From: Verrucomicrobiota bacterium
GTDB taxonomy: Bacteria > Verrucomicrobiota > Verrucomicrobiia > Limisphaerales > JADLHS01
Assembly (NCBI GenBank): GCA_025360895.1
Contig: JANYBF010000225.1
Span: 1-10,288 of the forward strand
Direction: 5' to 3'
Length of the DNA stretch: 10,288 nucleotides
The notes beneath the pieces were generated by a model. The model did not search any database, was not told where the DNA came from, and saw nothing but the letters and a program-made list of their open reading frames with translations. The stretch's first letter is position 1; every line of letters begins with the position of its first letter. The position numbers and the translations under genes were made by a program. Shown here piece by piece: positions 4,184 through 10,288 of the stretch.

Positions 4184-7066
4184 ATGCAATTCACGCATCC
4201 AATCTATCTGCTGCTCGCGCTGCCGGCGCTGGTGTGGATTTTTTGGCTGGCGTGGAAGACGGATGTGCAGATTGCGGCATGGCGACGATGGGCGGCGCTC
4301 ACGTTGCGAACCATCGTTTGTCTCGCGCTGGTCTTCGCAATCGCGGGGCTGCAATGGCTGTTGCCGGTTGAGGGGATGAACATTTTCTTTGTATTGGATC
4401 GTTCGGATAGCATTCCATCGGCGCAACAGGATGCGGCGAAGTCGTTGGTCAACCGGATGGTGGTGCAGAAGAAAAAAGAGGACAAGGCCGGGGTGATTAT
4501 TTTCGGCACGGACGCGAGCATTGACCGGATGCCAAATGAGAAGATTGATCTCGAAAAAGTCGAAGCGGTAGTGGACACGCAGCGCTCCGATCTCGCGTCG
4601 GCGGTCCGGTTGGCAACGGCGGCATTCGCGGAGACGGGGCAGAAGCGCATCGTGCTTATGTCCGACGGCAACGAGAACATCGGTGACGCGCTGGCGGCGG
4701 TGGCCGGAGCGAAATCGCAAGGGGTGACGGTGGATGTCGTTCCGCTTGGTGTCACACGCGGTAACGATGTGTCGGTGCAGAAGGTGCAGGTGCCGGCGAA
4801 GCTCAAGAAGGGCCAGCCATTCGAGGCGAAAATCTTTGTGCAGGCAGATCAGGCGCAAAGGGCGACGGTGCGGTTGTATCGCAACGAGCAGTTTCTGGGC
4901 GAACAGAAAGTGCAACTTGAGGCCGGGAAGAATCTGTTCTCGTTTCCGCAGACGCTGCCGGATCAGGGCTTTTTCAATTATGACGTGCGCGTGGATGCGG
5001 TCGGTGATTCAGTACCGCAAAATAATCGCGCCGCCGCTTTCGCCAGCGTGAAAGGCGATCCGCGGGTGCTATTGATTTCCGGCGAGCCAGATCAGGACGA
5101 GACGCTGGTAGCGGCTCTGAGGTCAGCCAAGTTGGACGTAAAAGTTGTCGGCCTGGGCGGCCTGCCTAATTCACTCGCAGAGATGGACAGCTACGATTCA
5201 ATCTTCATCAGCAACCTCAGTGCGGGCGATCTGGGGCGGGACACGATGGGTCTGCTCGAAAGCGCAGTGCGTGATTTTGGTGTGGGGCTGGTTTGTGTGG
5301 GCGGGGAGAACAGCTATGCGGCGGGTGGGTATCGCAACACGCCATTGGAAACCACGTTGCCGGTAAGCATGGAACTGGACAGCAAGAAGGTGTTGCCACC
5401 GGGGGCGGTGGTGCTGGTGATGCATGGGATGGAGTTCGCCAACGGCAATCAGGTCGCGCGGGATTGCGCGTTGGGCGTGCTCGGGGCGCTCGGGCCGGCG
5501 GACGAACTCGGGGTGATTCTTTGGAACGGGACCGATGAGTGGGTTTACGACTTGCAGAAAGTGGGAAACAAGAGCGCGGCGGGCCGCGCCATTGCGGGGA
5601 TGAACCAGGGCGATCTGGGCAGTTTTCAAGGCGTGCTGGAGGAATCACACAAGGCGCTGCAAAAATCCAAGGCGAGTTTGAAGCACATCATTGTGTTCAG
5701 CGATGGCGATCCTGCTGCGCCTTCGGCGGCGTTGATGCAGCAGATTGTGGCCGATCGCATCACGGTAAGCACGGTGTTGATCGCCGGGCACGTCGGACCG
5801 CAGACGATGATCTCGATTGCGGAGCAGGGGCGGGGACGGTTTTACAATGTTACTTCGCCCGCCATGCTGCCGCAGATTTTTATCAAGGAGACGGCGGTGA
5901 TTTTGAAGTCAGCGATTTACGAGGAGCCGTTCAAGCCACAGTTGAAATCTTCGTCCGAAGTGATTCGCGGCATCAGCGCGGCCGAATATCCACAACTGCT
6001 CGGTTACGTGGCCACATCACTCAAGCCGCGCGCGGAGACGCCTTTGCTGACGCACAAGGGCGATCCATTGCTGGCACACTGGCACTATGGTCTGGGTCGC
6101 GCGGTGGCGTTCACTTCGGATGCGCGAGCGAAGTGGGGGAAAAACTGGTTGGGATGGGAGCGCTATCGGCAGTTCTGGTCGCAGATTGCGCAGTGGAGTT
6201 TGCGCCGGCTGGAGAATGCGGATTTCACGAGCGAGGTCGTCGTGGACAAGGGCGAAGGCGTGATCAACGTCGAGGCGCTCGATGAAAAGGGTAACTATCG
6301 GAACTTCATGAATTTGCAGGGAGTAGTGGTCAGCCCGAAAGGCGAACGCATGACCGTGAAGCTCGAGCAAACGGGACCCGGCCACTACGAAGCGAAGTTT
6401 CCGACGAAAGAAGTCGGCGGTTATCTGGTGAACCTGATGGAGGTGGAGAATGGTCAGGCCGTGGCGGGGCAGGTCGTGGGAGCGAACGTGAACTTCTCGC
6501 CGGAGTTCGCCGCTGGTGAGCCGAATGTAAATTTGTTGCGGCGCATTTCCGAGACGGGCGGCGGGCGATTGCTGGATCCGGGCAAGGCGGATAACAATCC
6601 GTTTACACATGATCGAGTTCGGACGAAGCGGCCCTTGGATTTATGGGAGTGGCTGGTCAAACTGGCGATCATCTTGTTCGTGCTGGATGTGGGCGTGCGG
6701 CGAATTGATTTGGATCGTGCTGAATGGCTCAAGATGACCGCGATCGCGCGGAAATGGATTTTCTTCTGGAAGGGAACGGCGCGCCCGCCGGAGGCCGAGG
6801 AATCGTTGGTAACGTTGCTCGCCAAGCGTGGTGAAGTGCGTTCAACGCGCACGGCCGCCGGCGCGGAAGCGAGGCCGGAGTTGTTTCAGCCGCAACAGCC
6901 TGCCAAGCCACCGGAGTTCTCCGGGGCAGACGGAGGCGGAACGCCGGCCATTGGCGAACGGCCCGTACCCACGCCGCAGAAACCAGCCGTTGCCGAGTCA
7001 CCAACCGGCACCACCAGTCGCTTGCTGGAAGCCAAGCGGCGGGCACAGAAGCGACGCGGCGACTGA
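4184..7066 (+). CDS. Membrane protein with two VWA domains and a GATase-like domain
   Basis: A 960-residue protein of the large VWA/glutamine-amidotransferase-like family common in Verrucomicrobiota and Planctomycetota. Two N-terminal membrane helices (about 7-24 and 37-60) resemble the BatA/aerotolerance arrangement. VWA domain 1 (about 65-225) keeps the metal site DRSDS at 72-76 and SDGN with Asp161. A beta-sandwich region follows (about 200-290), then a GATase-like fold (about 290-400) with CVGGENSYAAGGY at 371-383. VWA domain 2 (about 405-575) has HGMEF at 414-418 in place of DxSxS but keeps SDGD (Asp507), so its metal site looks degenerate. The stretch LLAHWHYGLGRAVAFTSDAR is typical of the family. 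A third membrane helix lies near 823-843, followed by a Pro/Ala-rich cytoplasmic tail. ATG 4184 follows the upstream stop by one base without a clear Shine-Dalgarno, suggesting coupled translation. Catalytic glutaminase activity is not supported. Confidence 0.85.
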   Translation: MQFTHPIYLLLALPALVWIFWLAWKTDVQIAAWRRWAALTLRTIVCLALVFAIAGLQWLLPVEGMNIFFVLDRSDSIPSAQQDAAKSLVNRMVVQKKKEDKAGVIIFGTDASIDRMPNEKIDLEKVEAVVDTQRSDLASAVRLATAAFAETGQKRIVLMSDGNENIGDALAAVAGAKSQGVTVDVVPLGVTRGNDVSVQKVQVPAKLKKGQPFEAKIFVQADQAQRATVRLYRNEQFLGEQKVQLEAGKNLFSFPQTLPDQGFFNYDVRVDAVGDSVPQNNRAAAFASVKGDPRVLLISGEPDQDETLVAALRSAKLDVKVVGLGGLPNSLAEMDSYDSIFISNLSAGDLGRDTMGLLESAVRDFGVGLVCVGGENSYAAGGYRNTPLETTLPVSMELDSKKVLPPGAVVLVMHGMEFANGNQVARDCALGVLGALGPADELGVILWNGTDEWVYDLQKVGNKSAAGRAIAGMNQGDLGSFQGVLEESHKALQKSKASLKHIIVFSDGDPAAPSAALMQQIVADRITVSTVLIAGHVGPQTMISIAEQGRGRFYNVTSPAMLPQIFIKETAVILKSAIYEEPFKPQLKSSSEVIRGISAAEYPQLLGYVATSLKPRAETPLLTHKGDPLLAHWHYGLGRAVAFTSDARAKWGKNWLGWERYRQFWSQIAQWSLRRLENADFTSEVVVDKGEGVINVEALDEKGNYRNFMNLQGVVVSPKGERMTVKLEQTGPGHYEAKFPTKEVGGYLVNLMEVENGQAVAGQVVGANVNFSPEFAAGEPNVNLLRRISETGGGRLLDPGKADNNPFTHDRVRTKRPLDLWEWLVKLAIILFVLDVGVRRIDLDRAEWLKMTAIARKWIFFWKGTARPPEAEESLVTLLAKRGEVRSTRTAAGAEARPELFQPQQPAKPPEFSGADGGGTPAIGERPVPTPQKPAVAESPTGTTSRLLEAKRRAQKRRGD

Positions 7067-7342
7067 AGGTCGGTTCTCGCCCTGCGAAAAGTGAGAGTAC
7101 CGCCGCATCAACTTGCGCTTCGCGACCGCCTTGCTAGTATTGGCTCATGGTCATCTCAGGGCCCAGCAGACCCTGACTGACAGGATTGTGTATCAAGGAT
7201 GGTCCCACCGGGGACGCCCGGAACAAGATCATTCCCATCTGCAAAGAACTAAAGACGCCGGTGGATGAAGAAAACGCCACGGTTCCCTAAACCCAGAAAC
7301 TCAGGGCGGATTCGCCTTGGCAGTTCAAACAAAAAGAAAAAC
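7067..7342. other. Intergenic region with possible gene remnant
   Basis: No complete gene is visible. Between CTG 7177 (or TTG 7186) and TAA 7290 there is an open frame of about 35 codons whose peptide (CIKDGPTGDARNKIIPICKE, then a KTPVDEENATVP end) looks more like ordinary protein than random translation; I do not recognise it. Small hairpins are present (TCAGGG 7156-7161 with CCCTGA 7171-7176; GTCCC 7202-7206 with GGGAC 7211-7215). I found no clear terminator after the VWA gene. Confidence 0.35.
7113..7140 (+). promoter_or_regulatory. Possible sigma-70 promoter for the LEA-like lipoprotein gene
   Basis: TTGCGC (7113-7118) and TAGTAT (7135-7140) are separated by 16 bases, each matching the consensus hexamers at four or more positions. 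Transcription from here would leave a leader of roughly 195 bases before ATG 7343, containing the short open frame and hairpins noted in this gap. The gene downstream ends in its own terminator, so a dedicated promoter is expected; this is the best candidate I see. Confidence 0.3.
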
Positions 7343-7822
7343 ATGAAAACTAGAAACATACTGTTCCCCCTCGCCGCCGCCGCCTTGCTCGCAGGAAACA
7401 CCGGTTGCGACAGCAAGAAAGACGCAACCGTGCAAGACCAGACCCGGAGCGCGGCTGACGGCGCCAGTGATACGCTCAAGAAAACGACGGACGCCGTGAA
7501 GGAAACGGGCGCCAAAGTCGTGAATGACGTCAAGGAAGCCGGCACGAAGGCTGTGAATGAAGTCACCGAAAAGGTCAAGGAAGTCGCGGCGCCGGCCAGT
7601 GCCAAAGCGCAGGAACTTTTGGATTCGGCGAAGAGTCTCATCGGCGAAGGCAAACTGCAGGACGCACTTGCCAAGTTGAAGGCATTGAGCGGCGAGAAAC
7701 TTTCCACCGAACAACAAGCCTTGGCGGACAGTCTCAAGGCGCAGGTTGACAAATTGCTTGGCACGACCTCCAAAGCTGCCACGGACGCGGCGGCGGCGGC
7801 CGGTAATTTGTTCAAGAAATAA
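7343..7822 (+). CDS. LEA-like amphipathic lipoprotein with 11-residue repeats
   Basis: A 159-residue predicted lipoprotein. ATG 7343 gives a classic signal (MKTRNILFPLAAAALLAG) followed by NTGC with Cys22 as the likely lipidation site, although Asn at -3 is unusual. The earlier in-frame start at 7265 would place a basic segment before the signal and is less likely. Residues 51-83 are three 11-residue units (AVKETGAKVVN, DVKEAGTKAVN, EVTEKVKEVAA) rich in Lys, Glu, Ala and Val. This is the pattern of group 3 LEA and apolipoprotein-like amphipathic helices. A second helical region follows (LLDSAKSLIGEGKLQDALAK, then a KLSTEQQALADSL stretch), and the protein ends in an Ala-rich tail with FKK. A role in envelope stress or membrane association is inferred. 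It stands alone between a possible promoter and a strong terminator. Confidence 0.75.
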   Translation: MKTRNILFPLAAAALLAGNTGCDSKKDATVQDQTRSAADGASDTLKKTTDAVKETGAKVVNDVKEAGTKAVNEVTEKVKEVAAPASAKAQELLDSAKSLIGEGKLQDALAKLKALSGEKLSTEQQALADSLKAQVDKLLGTTSKAATDAAAAAGNLFKK

Positions 7823-7840
7823 TTGATTCGTCACCCACCT

Positions 7841-7877
7841 CGGGCGCAGTGAGTCTTTCACTGCGCCCGTTTTGTTT
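7841..7877 (+). terminator. Strong intrinsic terminator after the LEA-like lipoprotein gene
   Basis: CGGGCGCAGTGA (7841-7852) pairs perfectly with TCACTGCGCCCG (7858-7869) around the loop GTCTT, followed at once by TTTTGTTT. A 12-bp GC-rich stem with a T-rich tail 18 bases after the stop codon is a textbook Rho-independent terminator. Confidence 0.92.
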
Positions 7878-8000
7878 CCCCATCCCGCCGGTTGCGTGTC
7901 CCATCTCAAAACACTATTCCCGATTTCAGGACAAATTTCCGTCACCGATCGGCAGTTTACCCGGGTCAAGGATTGGTACTTCGACTGCTCTCCTTGTGGC

Positions 8001-8162
8001 ATGATGACAATTTTTTTCATTGCCCTCGCCCTCACGGCGGCGGGTTTGATCACGGAATTGATCGCCGCCAACCACGCCCCCTTCGGTTATCAAGACGAGG
8101 GTGGATTCCATTTTGGTAATATCGAATCGGGGAATCCGGCGGGGTTCGAGAACCCAAGTTGA
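8001..8162 (+). CDS. Small single-pass membrane protein, function unknown
   Basis: A 53-residue frame starting at ATG 8001 (ATG 8004 is equally possible). The N-terminus (MMTIFFIALALTAAGLITEL) is a clear hydrophobic helix. A polar tail follows with APFGYQDEGGFHFG and then a Gly/Asn/Pro-rich end. The aromatic-acidic segment FGYQDEGGFHFG looks like constrained protein rather than random sequence. The frame is open back to 7872, but the upstream part overlaps the terminator and lacks character. No Shine-Dalgarno is evident (CTCCTTGTGGC precedes it), which lowers confidence. I do not recognise the family. Confidence 0.45.
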   Translation: MMTIFFIALALTAAGLITELIAANHAPFGYQDEGGFHFGNIESGNPAGFENPS

Positions 8163-8456
8163 TCGGCGACCCTGCGGTGGACATTGCTTTTGTTCGTCCT
8201 TTCATGGGCGACAACAATGGCCCGGCCCCCGACGATTCGTTCGCGGTGCCGGTACGCCATAAAGAAACAAGTCCCCTGTCGGTGAAGACGACTCTCCGCT
8301 GTTTTTCATGTTTCAGCGGGAAGCGGGCTTCGCGGACGGGGGGCTTTCGCTTTCAGTCCGGAAAAAGTCTGGTTCAGTTCGCCGCCGTGAGGCCTGAACC
8401 AAGTCGCTTCAACACCGGATTGGCCAATGCTCGGTGGGCCTGCCACCGCTTCACTT
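8163..8456. other. Convergent intergenic region
   Basis: Open frames here are unconvincing and run into the minus-strand gene. The stretch contains a dyad CCGCTG/CAGCGG (8296-8301 and 8314-8319) with an AT-rich centre, a minus-strand terminator (8361-8401) and a weak hairpin CGGTGG/CCACCG near 8432-8448. Otherwise I see nothing in it. Confidence 0.5.
8361..8401 (-). terminator. Intrinsic terminator for the minus-strand gene
   Basis: On the minus strand TGGTTCAG (8401-8394) pairs perfectly with CTGAACCA (8377-8370). An inner GCC/GGC pairing strengthens the stem, and the hairpin is followed by GACTTTTTC (the AAAAA at 8362-8366 on the plus strand). It lies 56 bases beyond the stop of the minus-strand gene, which supports both that gene and its direction. 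Confidence 0.65.
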
Positions 8457-8963
8457 TCAAAGCCCCATCTTGGTCATCTCCCGTTCCAACGCCAACTGGA
8501 ACTGCTGCACGTCGGCGGCGGATGGCTTGTAACCCTGTTGCTGCGGCACGACGCCCATTCGGCCCGTTTGATCCAGATACCACTCGGCGTTCATACCGTC
8601 GCTGAAAGTCACTTTGCCGCTGACCAGCGCGCCGGGCCGGGTGAGTTGATCCATCGCAAGAGAAACACCACCTGCCGTCGCCCCTGGTGCGATCGGTGGA
8701 GTTGGAGCCATTGGCGATGCGATGGGTTGATCCGGCGCAACCGTTGGCGGGGTAACGGGTGCAGCCGGCAGGGGCACTTCCGGGTCCTTCAGTTTTAATT
8801 TCAGATCGTCCACCAGCAGCCGTACTTCCATGTAGGTCAGCCGTACACCCAGTTCGGCGGCGAGCCGGTTCTGGACTTCCGAAAGTTTTAGGCCATCGGC
8901 TACCCAGCCGGTGACGGTCTGTCGTTGGGCATCGTTTAAATTCATAATATCAACGGTGGCCAT
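8457..8963 (-). CDS. Hypothetical protein: helical N-terminus, Pro/Ala linker, small C-terminal domain
   Basis: From ATG at 8963 the product has 168 residues; this start has GGAAAG about nine bases upstream and begins MATVDIMNLNDAQRQTV. A GTG at 9002 and an ATG at 8945 are alternatives. Residues about 10-58 form helices with helix-turn-helix-like spacing (WVADGLKLSEVQNRLAAELG, then LTYMEVRLLVDDLKL). Residues about 60-98 are a Pro/Ala/Thr linker. Residues about 108-140 look like a compact beta domain (GALVSGKVTFSDGMNAEWYL), and a final helix spans about 148-166. There is no signal peptide, so it is probably cytoplasmic. I do not recognise the family; the N-terminus could bind DNA or mediate assembly. 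It is divergent from ruvX and has its own terminator. Confidence 0.7.
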   Translation of the reverse strand: MATVDIMNLNDAQRQTVTGWVADGLKLSEVQNRLAAELGVRLTYMEVRLLVDDLKLKLKDPEVPLPAAPVTPPTVAPDQPIASPMAPTPPIAPGATAGGVSLAMDQLTRPGALVSGKVTFSDGMNAEWYLDQTGRMGVVPQQQGYKPSAADVQQFQLALEREMTKMGL

Positions 8964-9086
8964 TTTGCGGGCTTTCCGCCGGATGGAAATGAAATTCTTC
9001 ACATCCGATCAGCATGTGTGACGGTTTTGAGCCAAGCGAATTAGGGCGGCGCTGGTTTGCGCTGCCCCGACGAATCAAGTCGGAGC

Positions 9087-9120
9087 TTGGTTCCATCACC
9101 AATCCGATTAGCATTTTCCC
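9087..9120 (+). promoter_or_regulatory. Possible promoter immediately upstream of ruvX
   Basis: TTGGTT (9087-9092) and TAGCAT (9109-9114) are 16 bases apart. The -10 box ends six bases before ATG 9121, so a transcript from this promoter would begin at or next to the start codon. No Shine-Dalgarno precedes ATG 9121 (CATTTTCCC), which fits a leaderless message. Both hexamers are imperfect. Confidence 0.28.
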
Positions 9121-9546
9121 ATGCGCATCCTGGCTTTGGATCACGGAACGAATCGTGTCGGTGTGGCGGTGAGTGATGAAATGTACATTATCGCCCAACC
9201 GCTCGAATACATTTCCCCCAAGCCGTTCGCGGCGTTCCTCGCCCGGCTCAAGCAGATCATCAGCGAGAAGGAGATCGGTCAAATCCTTGTGGGCATGCCC
9301 CGCAATATGGACGGCAGTTATGGCCCGGCGGCGCTGAAGGTGCAGGCGTTCGTGGCGGTGTTGAAGGACGCGGTGACGATTCCGATCAAGCTTTGGGACG
9401 AACGGCTCACGTCCACCCAGGCGCAACGATTTCTCATTCAAGGTGGTGTCCGTCGCGATCAGCGCAAAGAGAAGGTGGACAAGACGGCCGCCGCAATTCT
9501 CCTGCAAAGCTATCTCGATAGTGGGGTGGCGGGAGCTTTGAAGTAA
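9121..9546 (+). CDS. ruvX: Putative pre-16S rRNA nuclease / Holliday junction resolvase-like RuvX (YqgF)
   Basis: Full-length 141-residue member of the YqgF/RuvX family, an RNase H-like fold protein implicated in processing the 5' end of 16S rRNA and formerly described as a Holliday junction resolvase. Diagnostic segments are MRILALDHGTNRVGVAVSD (catalytic Asp7), ILVGMPRNMDGSYG, LWDERLTST (Glu94) and VDKTAAAILLQSYL (Asp120), giving the expected Asp-Glu-Asp acidic triad. It acts in the cytoplasm. It is followed closely by truA, so two RNA-related genes are probably co-transcribed. The stop overlaps an in-frame upstream ATG for truA (TAATG at 9544-9548). Confidence 0.95.
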   Translation: MRILALDHGTNRVGVAVSDEMYIIAQPLEYISPKPFAAFLARLKQIISEKEIGQILVGMPRNMDGSYGPAALKVQAFVAVLKDAVTIPIKLWDERLTSTQAQRFLIQGGVRRDQRKEKVDKTAAAILLQSYLDSGVAGALK

Positions 9547-9599
9547 TGGGTAAGCCACCGTCCAACCTGCCAATCCGCCAGCAGACTGGAGCGGAGGGG

Positions 9600-10288
9600 A
9601 TGCTAAAGTTTAAACTCATCATCGCCTACGACGGTACGGGTTACAAAGGTTGGCAGGTGCAGAAGACCGGCACCGGTGTGCAGGAAAAAGTTGAAACCGC
9701 GCTCGCAAAATTGTTTCCCAGCCAACCGCGTCTGCATAGTTCCAGCCGCACCGACACGGGCGTCCACGCCCTCGGCATGGTGGCGCACTTTGAAGTGCCC
9801 CGTGCGGAATCCCGGATGTCCCTCCTTAAACTCGGACTCGCGCTCAACGCTTGGTTGCCGGTGGATATCCGTGTGGTCTCCGCGCGGCGAGCGGCGCCGG
9901 ATTTCCACGCCCGCTTTCAGGCGCAAGGCAAACAATACCGCTATGTCGTGTGGAATCATCCGGCGATGAATCCGCTGCTCCGCGCGACGGCGTGGCATGT
10001 GCCGCGTCCGCTTGACGTGGCGGCGATGCGCGCCGCCGCGCGACTGTTCGTCGGGCGGCACGATTTTCAATCGTTCACGGCGAATCAGGGTTACGCGCAC
10101 GGGACCACGGTGCGCACCCTGACGCGGTGCGACGTGAAGCGCGGCGGAGCGCAATTCACGTTCATCATCGAGGGTGACGGTTTTCTCTATAAGATGTGCC
10201 GCGCCATTGTGGGCACGGTGGTGCAGGCGGGTCAGGACAAATTTCCCCCAACCGAAATCAAAACCATGCTCGCATCGAAGGATCGCCG
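9600..10288 (+). CDS. truA: tRNA pseudouridine(38-40) synthase TruA, 3' end cut by the window
   Basis: Converts uridines 38-40 in the tRNA anticodon arm to pseudouridine. About 229 residues are present and the frame is open to the window edge; the family is usually about 245-270 residues, so only the C-terminus is missing. The N-terminus (MLKFKLIIAYDGTGYKGWQ) and the catalytic segment SSRTDTGVHA with Asp52 are diagnostic, and KQYRYVVW, HDFQSF and GDGFLYKMCRAIVG follow in family order. ATG 9600 matches the usual family start but has GGAGG only two bases upstream. The in-frame ATG 9546, overlapping the ruvX stop and preceded by GGGAG about ten bases upstream, would add 18 residues and couple the genes. 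I cannot decide between them by sequence alone. Confidence 0.95.
   Translation, partial: MLKFKLIIAYDGTGYKGWQVQKTGTGVQEKVETALAKLFPSQPRLHSSSRTDTGVHALGMVAHFEVPRAESRMSLLKLGLALNAWLPVDIRVVSARRAAPDFHARFQAQGKQYRYVVWNHPAMNPLLRATAWHVPRPLDVAAMRAAARLFVGRHDFQSFTANQGYAHGTTVRTLTRCDVKRGGAQFTFIIEGDGFLYKMCRAIVGTVVQAGQDKFPPTEIKTMLASKDR

Noticed and set aside
5291..5320. Active glutaminase site at Cys371 in the VWA protein
   Set aside because: CVGGENS is the family's glycine-rich loop and not the nucleophile elbow. I see no matching His-Glu pair, so catalysis is not supported.
7156..7176. Terminator after the VWA gene (TCAGGG/CCCTGA)
   Set aside because: Only six base pairs, a nine-base loop and no T-run on either strand.
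8159..8605. Plus-strand frame of 148 codons in the convergent gap
   Set aside because: It overlaps the 3' part of the minus-strand gene and its terminator, has no ribosome binding site and no domain character.
9603..10154. Long minus-strand frame opposite truA
   Set aside because: It is a shadow of truA, whose catalytic and structural motifs are clear on the plus strand.

Overview
The window looks like a GC-rich Verrucomicrobiota chromosome, most likely the Pedosphaera/Limisphaerales side. This is inferred from gene content and from repeats that read as LLTSAAT- or SRRRE-like peptides inside genes. No rRNA or other phylogenetic marker was compared.

Layout: (1) 1-362 is a non-coding leader with a small dyad near a weak -10 box. 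(2) 363-7066 is one tightly packed plus-strand cluster. It encodes a solute-binding lipoprotein of the Fe3+/FbpA type, a two-EAA-motif ABC permease whose reading frame runs on into a six-bladed NHL propeller, and a 960-residue membrane protein with two VWA domains and a glutamine-amidotransferase-like domain. No ABC ATPase gene is present. (3) 7067-7869 holds an intergenic stretch with a possible promoter, a LEA-like lipoprotein with 11-residue repeats, and a strong intrinsic terminator. (4) 7870-9002 carries a small membrane protein on the plus strand and an unrecognised 168-residue protein on the minus strand with its own terminator. (5) 9121-10288 is a housekeeping pair, ruvX (yqgF) and truA; truA is cut by the window end.

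The most striking feature is repeat colonisation of the transporter cluster. Four copies of a ~70-bp palindrome (760-830, 1395-1461, 2345-2414, 4105-4175) each start with GTAG and end with CTAC. Each arm is itself GTAG plus a short CCGCC/GGCGG hairpin, which is the architecture of a REP doublet (REPIN/BIME). Three copies are translated inside proteins. The fourth sits in a 34-codon mini-ORF whose start overlaps the upstream stop (ATGA) and whose stop overlaps the next start (TAATG). A second, unrelated inverted repeat (about 2904-3037) lies exactly where the permease passes into the NHL part and encodes a hydrophobic helix ending in a lipobox-like motif. A third repeat-rich insertion (about 3508-3681) lies between propeller blades.

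Inferred joint role: the cluster probably makes an envelope-associated complex (binding lipoprotein, permease, periplasmic propeller, VWA membrane protein). The substrate and the ATPase partner are not visible here.
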